Assembly (NCBI RefSeq): GCF_039962115.1
Contig: NZ_JAMPKJ010000059.1
Span: 1 to 35,283, forward strand
Direction of reading: 5' to 3'
From: Funiculus sociatus GB2-C1
GTDB taxonomy: Bacteria; Cyanobacteriota; Cyanobacteriia; Cyanobacteriales; FACHB-T130
Length of the DNA: 35,283 nt
The translations under genes and the position numbers were made by a program. Shown here in pieces: positions 8,413 through 17,800 of the stretch (position 1 is its first letter; the number at the start of each line of letters is the position of its first letter). The notes under the pieces are model-generated. The model worked only from the letters and a program-made list of their open reading frames with translations. It did not search any database and was not told the DNA's origin.

Positions 8413-8452
8413 CTTAAGCGAGAAGAATACTTGTATAGAAAATTCTGTACTA

Positions 8453-8502
8453 GCCCGCGCAGGCGGGCGAGAGTTCCTTCGCCCTTGACTTTTGTCGTCA
8501 AG
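8453..8502. repeat. Two small hairpins between the two hypothetical genes
   Basis: GCCCGC/GCGGGC (8453-8458 with 8463-8468) and CTTGAC/GTCAAG (8484-8489 with 8497-8502, extendable by one C-G pair). The second overlaps the stop codon of the 101-residue gene. This could be a processing or attenuation site between the two genes or a small dispersed repeat; there is no U-tract. Confidence 0.4.
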
Positions 8503-8803
8503 GCTTCGCCACTAATTCCTTCCGTTGCGACTTTTGCGTTGCTGACACATCCACGGAAACCCTCTCTGGCTGGGCAATTGGGGCTTTCTCCAAAACCTGA
8601 ACTTCGATATGGACAGCAACCAGGTAAGAACCAGCCTCCTCTCCCACTGCATCGGCAATCAAGGCCGCCAAGTCAGGGCGTTCAGCAGTGATCGGGTTCC
8701 TCAAGGTGCAACGATCCCATTCATGCTGCGCGGAAGGATTGAGGGTAAGAATGTAGTGCTTGGTCATGGGATAAAAACTTGACTCCATATGGGGTTCAGG
8801 CAT
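8498..8803 (-). CDS. Hypothetical protein (101 aa)
   Basis: 101 residues from the first ATG (8803). ATGs at 8788 and 8767 (MTKHYILTLNPSAQHEWDR) are alternatives, and the last opens at what looks like the conserved part, so the true protein may be 89 residues. The central segment TAERPDLAALIADAVGEEAGSYLVAVHIEVQVLEKAP suggests a small alpha/beta fold. No family was recognised. It is first of a probable two-gene unit with 8038-8412. Confidence 0.6.
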   Translation of the reverse strand: MPEPHMESSFYPMTKHYILTLNPSAQHEWDRCTLRNPITAERPDLAALIADAVGEEAGSYLVAVHIEVQVLEKAPIAQPERVSVDVSATQKSQRKELVAKP

Positions 8804-8906
8804 TTGCTCGACTTGATTAGCCCACCTCTTTATTATAGTATATTTGTACTAAATGTGGCTGTTATAGGGTCGATTTCTACCCTTTTTTTTAATGTGCTGC
8901 TACAAA

Positions 8907-8954
8907 CAGATCCCCCCTTGCCTTCTGATGATTAAAGGGGCAAGGGGGGATCTG
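8907..8954 (-). terminator. Long perfect hairpin after the MscS gene
   Basis: CAGATCCCCCCTTGCC (8907-8922) pairs perfectly over 16 bp with 8939-8954, with a 16-nt loop, 55 bp after the MscS stop codon. It resembles the CCCCCTT/AAGGGGG...GGGGATC element near 31720-31750, so it is probably a dispersed cyanobacterial repeat serving as terminator. A T-run lies at 8883-8890 on the plus strand, so no minus-strand U-tract directly follows. Confidence 0.6.
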
Positions 8955-9008
8955 TGAAATGCTTTAGCAATCAAGAGTTGAGCGTCACGAACCAGCAATC
9001 ATCAGCAA

Positions 9009-10664
9009 CTACCGGATCAGTATTTTAGATTCGTGTCCATCCATCTGAGCTTTGACTGGTAAAGATTGGTTAAACCAAATCTCCTGCTGAGGTAACGGAA
9101 TCGGCACGCCAGCCTCATCAAAAGCAACTTTCAGGCGGCGGCGAAACTCCCGCGCTACGTCCCATTGCTTCAGGGGTTGGGTTTTAATCCAAACGCGGAT
9201 AATTACGCCCCGTTCTCCAAAATTATCAACTCCCAGCACTTGGGGTGCCTCCAAGATTTGCTGTAGCCAAATCGGGTCGCGGCTCATTTGTTGGGCAATA
9301 TCATCAATCAGCTTCAACGCCTGATCCACATCAGTGTCGTAAGCAACAGGGATATTTAAGTCAGCCCGCGACCAGTTGCTGGAAAGGTTGGCAACGATTT
9401 TGATTTCGCTGTTGGGAATCGTGATCAATCGCCCTTCAGCATCGCGGACTTGGGTAATTCGCAGATTGATGTATTCCACTAAGCCGCCGACATCTCCTAC
9501 AGCGATGACATCGCCGACTGCATACTGGTCTTCTACGATGATTAAAAAGCCGTTAATCGCATCTTTAATCAGGTTTTGGGAGGCAAGAGACACGGCAACG
9601 CCAACTAAGCCAGCACCAGCCAGCAAGGGGGCAATATTCACTCCTAAGGTAGTCAGGGCAACCAAGATGCCAATCCCGATGCAGCCGAGGGTGGTAATGC
9701 TTTTGGTGACGGCAGAAATGGTAGAAACTCGCAGTTGCACGCGGCGAGAGGCTTCTGGGGTGAGTAAATAACTATTGGCTAAAGCAGCGGCGAATCGGTC
9801 AGTCAGGACGTAGGACAGACGAATTACCACGTAAGTACCCAGTCCGACAATCCCCACCAGCAAAGGAACTTGTAGGGCAGAGAGGGCTAAAACCTGGACT
9901 ATGCGGGTGTAGGGAAACAAACCCAGGATAATCAGCCCTCCACCGCCCCAAATGCCGCCTTGAGCCAGTTGATACAGACGGCGCTGAACTTCTTGTAAAT
10001 TTCCCTTTTGCTGTTGAGTCAGTTGGGTGGTAACTGGATGACCTGTTGGGGGACTAGCGGATGCTGCTAACCGTATTTGCGATCGCTTGCGCCAACGTTC
10101 TAGACTCCAGCTAGCCACCACCATCCCCAAAATTAAACTACCAGCGATCGCGCTAGATCGAGTTATAAACTGGGGTTCTCGTTCCTGTTTCGCCCGAATC
10201 AAACCCTCTTGCAACGATTCTCTTACCTTTTGGGCCCGTGTATCCAAATCTGCCCCTTGTAGGTTCGCATCCGGTTGTGTAACCGTCAGCACAGGTTGAT
10301 CGTTGACAACAATAACTGGCAAATTATTTTGCTTTGCGATCTCAACTTGCAGTTTAGCGGCATCATCCTGCAAATATTGGTTGCTAATATTTTCCAATCT
10401 CTGCTGAATATCTTGAATCCGCGCTGGTAACTCGGATTTTGGTGCTGCGACTTGAAACAGACAGCGACCATCCAAACGGATGCAACCAGCAACTACATTG
10501 CTTTGCGAGTCATTCAGCGGCAAGCTGGGAATAGGCAGTTGCAAATTCTGCGGCAGTGGGGTTTGTGCCTGAACTGGAGATACTACCCACCCAGCGAGCA
10601 GAATTGATCCAGCTAGACTTGCCAATGCCTTTGGGCGAATCGCCCAATCAGATTTAGAACGCAT
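9009..10664 (-). CDS. MscS-family mechanosensitive channel
   Basis: 551 residues. The ATG at 10664 is preferred because GGAGG lies six bases upstream; a longer frame uses a GTG at 10694. Layout: signal peptide (cleavage after SPVQAQ, near 34), a periplasmic domain of about 130 residues, one membrane segment near 175-190, then three or more segments and the MscS core. The pore-lining helix is Ala/Gly-rich (LLAGAGLVGVAVSLASQNLIKDAINGF region), followed by the MscS beta domain (EDQYAVGDVIAVG, VEYINLRITQVRD, IPNSEI) and a C-terminal alpha/beta domain. It would relieve turgor on osmotic downshift. It diverges from ahcY. Confidence 0.93.
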   Translation of the reverse strand: MRSKSDWAIRPKALASLAGSILLAGWVVSPVQAQTPLPQNLQLPIPSLPLNDSQSNVVAGCIRLDGRCLFQVAAPKSELPARIQDIQQRLENISNQYLQDDAAKLQVEIAKQNNLPVIVVNDQPVLTVTQPDANLQGADLDTRAQKVRESLQEGLIRAKQEREPQFITRSSAIAGSLILGMVVASWSLERWRKRSQIRLAASASPPTGHPVTTQLTQQQKGNLQEVQRRLYQLAQGGIWGGGGLIILGLFPYTRIVQVLALSALQVPLLVGIVGLGTYVVIRLSYVLTDRFAAALANSYLLTPEASRRVQLRVSTISAVTKSITTLGCIGIGILVALTTLGVNIAPLLAGAGLVGVAVSLASQNLIKDAINGFLIIVEDQYAVGDVIAVGDVGGLVEYINLRITQVRDAEGRLITIPNSEIKIVANLSSNWSRADLNIPVAYDTDVDQALKLIDDIAQQMSRDPIWLQQILEAPQVLGVDNFGERGVIIRVWIKTQPLKQWDVAREFRRRLKVAFDEAGVPIPLPQQEIWFNQSLPVKAQMDGHESKILIR

Positions 10665-10696
10665 TTCCAACCTCCGGAATATGCTTTTGAACACAA

Positions 10697-10724
10697 GTAC
10701 ATCAGTCTGAAGCAGACTAAGTAC
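10697..10724. promoter_or_regulatory. Inverted repeat in the mscS/ahcY divergent region
   Basis: GTAC-atc-AGTCT-gaagc-AGACT-aa-GTAC: two nested complementary pairs in near-perfect symmetry, 33 bp upstream of the preferred MscS start. Such symmetry fits a dimeric regulator site or a leader hairpin; no regulator is identified. The rest of 10725-10925 shows nothing clear and no recognisable S-adenosylhomocysteine riboswitch. Confidence 0.35.
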
Positions 10725-10913
10725 AGATGCCTATGTTAGTCACTCATCTCCAGATGCGTGTGATTTTGAGTCTGAGTTTTGAATTTTGAATCAATAAGTT
10801 CTTTTACATTGAACATTTAAAAGCATTCAGGACTTCCATCTGAGGACTGAGGCTACCGTTTTACCTGCCCAGTCGAGTAATCTAGTGAGAACTGCAAGTT
10901 TAATTTTTGTTGA

Positions 10914-12203
<1,290 letters not shown>

Positions 12204-12233
12204 AAAGTAGTCAGTAGTCATTAGTTATTTGGG

Positions 12234-12301
12234 AGCCAGAGCCTGCTTTCCTTCGTTCCCAGGTTCAGCCTGGGAACGAAGATATAGAGGCTCTGCCTCA
12301 G
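12234..12301 (+). repeat. Nested hairpin repeat / terminator after ahcY
   Basis: The core is CTTCGTTCCCAGG (12251-12263), a TTCAG loop, and its exact complement (12269-12281). It is flanked by partly complementary GAGCCAGAGCC and GGCTCTGCCTC. GTTCCCAGG...CCTGGGAAC elements of this kind are dispersed in many cyanobacterial genomes (from memory). It lies 30 bp after the ahcY stop and probably also ends transcription. Confidence 0.7.
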
Positions 12302-12353
12302 TTTTTAGTGCAGTATCTCAGTAATAACGCCATTAATCAAAGGAATTCACTCA

Positions 12354-12959
12354 ATGGTTGAATGGATAACCAACACAATGCAATCTCTGGGCTATATCGG
12401 AATAGGACTGCTGATGTTTTTGGAGAACCTATTCCCTCCTATTCCCTCAGAATTGATCATGCCGCTAGCAGGTTTTACGGTGGCAAAAGGGAATATGAAC
12501 TTTGTGCTGGCGGTTACAGCCGGAGTGATAGGAACTATGTTGGGAGCACTGCCCTGGTACTATGTGGGCAAACTCGTAGGCGAGGAAAATTTAAAGCGAT
12601 TAGCCAACAAGTATGGCAAGTGGATTGGGCTATCCAGCAAGGATATCGACAAGGCAGATAATTGGTTTGATAAGCACGGCGGTAAAGCAGTGTTTTACGG
12701 ACGCTTGGTTCCGGGAGTTCGCACTTTAATTTCGCTTCCGGCAGGCATCAGCGGTATGCCGTTGGTGCCTTTTTTACTGTACTCAACCCTTGGCACTACA
12801 TTATGGGTGGGTTTGCTGACTTATGCCGGATACGCCCTGGGAGACAACTATGAGCTTGTGGAGCAGTATCTTGGCCCGGTTTCTAAAATTGTGTTTGTGG
12901 TTCTAGTTGTTGCTTTTGTTATCTGGCTTGTGATGAAACGGAAGAAGAAACAAACTTAG
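12354..12959 (+). CDS. DedA-family (VTT domain) membrane protein
   Basis: 201 residues with about five hydrophobic segments. DedA hallmarks: ENLFPPIPSELIMPLAGF near the N-terminus (re-entrant loop with acidic residue and PPxPSE), G(x)LPWYYVG, FYGRLVPGVRTLISLPAG (conserved arginines), and GTTLWVGLL. The family contains undecaprenyl-phosphate and lipid scramblase or flippase members in the inner membrane; the exact substrate here is not deducible. The ATG follows AAAGGA at good spacing. The C-terminus is Lys-rich and cytosolic. Confidence 0.93.
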   Translation: MVEWITNTMQSLGYIGIGLLMFLENLFPPIPSELIMPLAGFTVAKGNMNFVLAVTAGVIGTMLGALPWYYVGKLVGEENLKRLANKYGKWIGLSSKDIDKADNWFDKHGGKAVFYGRLVPGVRTLISLPAGISGMPLVPFLLYSTLGTTLWVGLLTYAGYALGDNYELVEQYLGPVSKIVFVVLVVAFVIWLVMKRKKKQT

Positions 12960-13042
12960 AGACATAAAGGCGTGTGAAATTGAATTAAACAGGATTTTAT
13001 CCTCCTAATAATATTAATTAGGGAAATGTAAAATGCCTCTTA

Positions 13043-13087
13043 ATTTACCGTATTTGGTTTACAATACCTATGCGGTAAAAGGTAAAT
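13043..13087. repeat. Inverted repeat upstream of the first DUF3370 gene
   Basis: TTTACCG at 13044-13050 pairs with CGGTAAA at 13073-13079, and ATTTACC (13043-13049) can alternatively pair with GGTAAAT at 13081-13087. It forms the left part of an intergenic segment unusually rich in inverted repeats. Confidence 0.35.
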
Positions 13088-13098
13088 ACTAACTTCTG

Positions 13099-13174
13099 AT
13101 AAACTGAAATGCACCATTGTAAACAATCGAGAGGCAGAGTCTCGATTTGATAGGGATGCAAAATTTCAGTTTAT
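13099..13174. repeat. Nested double inverted repeat (76 bp)
   Basis: The outer arms ATAAACTGAAAT (13099-13110) and its exact complement (13163-13174) enclose an inner hairpin AATCGAGA (13125-13132) / TCTCGATT (13140-13147). It sits 36 bp before the DUF3370 start codon. It could be a structured leader, a small RNA or a tiny MITE-like element. Confidence 0.5.
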
Positions 13175-13209
13175 AAAAAGTCGTAAATTTAATCTGTGTC
13201 GAGGTAAAA

Positions 13210-14583
13210 TTGCTGCCATTTTTACTACTTTTTCTTCTTGCCCAAGAACCAACACCTGCACCAAAAGAAGTGGTGCAACCTCAAGAGGTTTTCCCATTAC
13301 CAGGAAAACTGGATAAGGTGCCAGTTTTTAATAGCAATAGCCCGGAATTGGTGCAGACAGAGGGGATTTTGCTGTCTACATTTCCCCCTACTGGCAAAAT
13401 TTCAAATGCTCACTTAAATTTGCCACTCCAGGGACGCTTTGATGTGTTTGCCCACCACATCGCTAAGGCGGCGACTCCAGAAGACTTGCGGACTCTTTAT
13501 CTGGGGATAATCGTGCATAATCCCGGTACGAAGGCGGTGACGGTGGATATCTTGCAGGCGGCGAGTTATCTAAGTCAGCCGGATGCGCCGTTTGTACCGA
13601 TGCCATCTGTGCAGGAGAATCCCTTGGGTACAGTTTACGCTGGCCCAGGCGATCGCGTAAGTAATGACATCTTACGGGGCATCCGTCAGGCAGGTTTTCC
13701 CGCCCAGTTAGTCATTCCACCAGGGCAAAGTAAACTGTTGTTAAATCAGCCGATTCCGGTGAAGACGCTAACGCCGCCGTTGAATGGTCGCTCTACGTTG
13801 ATGCGGCTGCACAGCGACGCGGATGTATATATTGCTAGTTTAGGGATGTATGCGCGGCAAAATCCTGATGGCAGTGAAAGAGCGCCAACGTTGTCAGAAT
13901 GGCAGACGCTGTTAAATAGTGGTCGTTTAGCAGGGCCGCGCGATCGCGCTCCCACACCACCAGAACGAAGCAACGGTCAATTTCTCTACGGTCGTGTTGC
14001 TGGTGTTGCCCAAGGTTCTGTGTGGAAAGCTAGGCTAGTGGAAGTTCCATCTGCCCTGCATCGCAGCATTCCCCCGCGAGGATCGGCGTTTTCCTATGCT
14101 TTGAATACTCTGCCTCGTGGCACACTAGGCACCAACCAGAGTCAAAGTGCGCCAATGAAAGTGCGTTATCCAGACACCGCCTATCGCGCTCACGGCAACT
14201 ATGGCATTCACTACAGCTTGAGTTTACCGTTAATCAATGACACTAGCGACGCCCAAACTGTGACTGTGGCTATCCAAACACCGATCAAACAGGATCAGCT
14301 GCAAGGGGGACTGCGTTTTTTGGAACCACCCGCACCGCAAGTCTTTTTCCGTGGTACTGTTCAGATCCGCTACAACGATGACCGAGGTTTGCCGCAAATT
14401 CGTTACCTGCATTTAGTACAGCGTCGCGGTCAACAGGGAGAACCTTTGGTAACGTTGAAGATGCCACCAGGGGATACACGTTTGGTGCAAGTAGACTTTC
14501 TCTATCCCCCAGATGCTACCCCGCCCCAGGTTTTGACTGTGAGAACGCAAGCAAATTCGTCCGAAGATGCTCTTGTTAGATGA
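13210..14583 (+). CDS. DUF3370-family secreted protein (copy 1)
   Basis: 457 residues. The TTG at 13210 is chosen because it follows GAGG at short spacing, an in-frame stop lies at 13174, and the resulting MLPFLLLFLLAQ matches the MLPLLSILPLAQ start of the paralogue at 28833. Short hydrophobic leader, Pro-rich linker, then the DUF3370 body (VFNSNSPELVQTEGILLSTFPPTG; NGRSTLMRL; PDTAYRAHGNYGIHYSLSLPL). Function unknown; the family is essentially cyanobacterial and predicted exported. Compared with copy 2 it lacks the C-terminal hydrophobic tail of about 15 residues. It lies just upstream of the TPS-TPR-CHAT gene in the same direction. Confidence 0.9.
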   Translation: MLPFLLLFLLAQEPTPAPKEVVQPQEVFPLPGKLDKVPVFNSNSPELVQTEGILLSTFPPTGKISNAHLNLPLQGRFDVFAHHIAKAATPEDLRTLYLGIIVHNPGTKAVTVDILQAASYLSQPDAPFVPMPSVQENPLGTVYAGPGDRVSNDILRGIRQAGFPAQLVIPPGQSKLLLNQPIPVKTLTPPLNGRSTLMRLHSDADVYIASLGMYARQNPDGSERAPTLSEWQTLLNSGRLAGPRDRAPTPPERSNGQFLYGRVAGVAQGSVWKARLVEVPSALHRSIPPRGSAFSYALNTLPRGTLGTNQSQSAPMKVRYPDTAYRAHGNYGIHYSLSLPLINDTSDAQTVTVAIQTPIKQDQLQGGLRFLEPPAPQVFFRGTVQIRYNDDRGLPQIRYLHLVQRRGQQGEPLVTLKMPPGDTRLVQVDFLYPPDATPPQVLTVRTQANSSEDALVR

Positions 14584-14827
14584 AGCAGAACTAAACATTT
14601 ACATCAAATTTAATATTATTTTTATAGGAATTTAACCATAATTTAATTAAATTACGTATAAGTATAAGTATTGCTCGAAAAAAGAATAAGTTTATATAAA
14701 AGACTAAAACAGTAAGGGAAAAAATAGGTGCAAGCTGCACAAACCCAAATTATGGAAAAAACTTCAGGGTAATTATTGCAGCGAGAAAGGGTTTGAGTTC
14801 GGCAATAATAATTTTGGCGAGAGTTAT

Positions 14828-17800
14828 ATGAATAATTCTGGGAAAAGCCTGCGTTGTCTGCTGGTAGTTTTTCCGTTGCTAGGAGTTATCAGCAGTAAAT
14901 CGGTACAGGCACAAACTACTATTGTTCCAGCAGCTGACGGCACTGGCACTGATGTTGTGCAAAATAGCGAGCGCTTCGACATCAGCGGCGGACAGAAATC
15001 TGGGGCGAATCTTTTCCACAGCTTTGAGAAATTCGGACTCAACTCGAACCAAATTGCCAACTTTCTCTCCCAACCAGGTATTGAGAATATTTTGGGGCGC
15101 GTCGTTGGTGGCGATGCCTCGATTATTAACGGTTTGATTCAAGTTACAAATGGGAAGTCTAACCTCTTCCTGATGAATCCAGCAGGCATTGTATTTAGCG
15201 CTGGAAGCAGTCTCAACGTACCTGCTTCCTTCACAGCGACTACAGCCACCAGCATTGGCATCGGTTCGCACTGGTTCAACGCACTGGGTGACAATAACTA
15301 CGCTGCGCTGACGGGCAATCCCAACGCTTTTGCTTTCGCCGTCAGTCAACCGGGAGCCATTGTCAACGCTGGCAACCTCAGCGTAACGCAGGGAAAAAAC
15401 TTAACCTTACTAGGCGGCACAGTTGTCAGTACAGGGCAACTAAAGGCACCAGGAGGTAACATTACTGTAGCAGCAGTACCTGGTGAAAGCATACTCCGCA
15501 TCACTCAGCAAGGACTGCTACTAGGTTTGGAAATCCAACCACTGGCAACGACGGACACTCAACCTGGAAACTGGACGTTGCCGATTCCCACATTACCCCA
15601 ATTGCTGACTGGCGGGGGTGCAGGCAATGCTACGAAACTAACAGTTAACAGTAATGGACAGGTAATATTAAGGGGATCAGGCATCCAGATAAACGGTGAC
15701 GCGGGTACTACTATTGTGTCCGGTACTATTGATGCCTCAAATAAGGCATCTGGTGCAGCTGGAGGCACTGTGGAAGTGCTGGGTAACAAAGTTGCCTTAG
15801 TGGAACAAGCTCAAATCGATGTCTCTGGAGATGGGAAAGGAGGCACTTCCTTAATTGGCGGCGATTATCAGGGTAAGGGTGAAGTACCGAATGCCACTCA
15901 AACATTTGTAGGCAAAGACGCAACTATCAAAGCTGATGCTATTAGCAATGGCAATGGCGGTAGAGTTATTGTTTGGGCAGATAAGACGACAGAATTTTCC
16001 GGAAATATTAGCAGCAATGGCGGCACCAATTCTGGTAAAGGCGGATTCGTTGAGGTATCTGGGAAGAAAAATCTAGCTTTTGTCCCTAGCGCTGGAACTG
16101 GCGGCTCAACAGGCAACATATCGGTTCAAGATAGACCCTTTATACCCATAATTACCGAACCCGAACCAGCCACTAACCCTGGTACTAATCCTGTTACTGG
16201 TACTAATTCTGTTACTGGTACTAATTCTGTTACTGGTAATAATTCTGTTACTGGTACTAATCCTGTTACTGGTACTAATCCTGTTACTGGTACTAATCCT
16301 GTTACTGGTACTAATCCTGTTACTGATACTAATTCTGTTACTGGTACTAATCCTGTTATTGTGACTGTGAGTGTTACTGCCACTAACCCTGTTACGGTTA
16401 CTACTAATACTGGTGCCACTGATACGGCTACGGATAAAGCTGACAGAGCAACAACTATACAGTTGATTTCGTTGAGCGATGGTATTTCTGCCTCGCGTGG
16501 ATCTGATAGTAATAATATTCTTGTTGTCGATGACAGCCTCAAAAACAGGCCGAATGCACCTCATGCTGACAGGGTGACGCGCAATAGTGATGGAAGGCTG
16601 AAATTGTCAACTGCTGAAACATCTACTGTCTGCGCTGCACAACTGCAACAGCGATCGCAAAATTTGCAACTACTTGTGCGGCGTTGCTTGCAAGAACAAC
16701 CCGCCGCACAAGTAGCAGCCGCTCAAGATAGCCCTAAACTAGCGGCATATCGACTATTACAGCAAGGTTTTGAGCAGTATCAGCCGAATAAGGTTGAATC
16801 TGCCATCCAGTCTTGGCAACAGGCATTAAGAATTTATCAGGAACTCAAAGACGTTCCGGGGGAAGTTGCTGCTAGAGGTGTTCTGGGTGCGGCTTCTCTG
16901 GTTCAGGAAAACTACAGGGAGGCGATCGCGCTCTTACAGCCATTTTTGACTATGGGACGGGAAAATGGCAATTCTAGCGATCGAGGACAAGCACTCTCAA
17001 ATCTGGGAATTGCTTACAAAGCTTTGGGAAATTATGCAAACGCGATCGCATCCCATCAGCAAGCTTTGGCTATTATGCAGGAAACCAAAGACCGTCAGGG
17101 AGAGGGTCAGGTTTTAGTAAATTTAGGTAATACTTATGAAGCTTTGGGTGAATATGACAAAGCAATTAAATCATATCAGCAGAGTTTAACTATTGTACGG
17201 GGAATTAAAGATCGCTCAGGGGAAGGGATAGCATTAGGAAATTTGGGAGCTATTTACGCTAATTTGGGCAAGCATGACGAAGCAGTTAAGTCTTACGAAC
17301 AGAGTTTAGCGATCGCCCGAAAAATTAACCACAAGGAAGGACAAGCAAGTTCCCTAAACAATCTCGGATTTGCTTACCAGGTTCAAGGCGATCATGTCAA
17401 AGCGCTTGGTTACTATGAGCAGAGTTTAGCGATCGCTCTGACAACTAGCGATCGCAAGTTGCAGCAGAAAGCATTAGGAAATTTGGGAATTGCTTACGAA
17501 GATTCAGGTGACTACGCCAAAGCAATTGAACATCACGAGAAAAGTTTAGAGATTGCGCGATCGCTTGGTGACAGACGCAGCGAGGGAATTGCTCTGAATA
17601 ATCTAGGACATACCCTATTTACCTCTGGCAAACTCCCACAAGCAGAAAAAAAACTCCGCGATGCAGTTGAAGTTCTGGAATCTCTGCGACCGGGATTAAA
17701 TGATATCCACAATGTATCACTTTTTGATACGCAAGTTCTCACCTACAGCCTGCTGCAACAAATCCTCATCGCTCAGAAGAAAGAAGATTCAGCTTTAGAA

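Noticed and set aside
16181-16360. CRISPR array
   Set aside because: 18-bp units with no spacers, in frame within a coding region.
16106-16564. Antisense reading frames rich in NRISTS or GLVPVT repeats
   Set aside because: They are the complement of the minisatellite within the CHAT gene; low complexity, no start signals.
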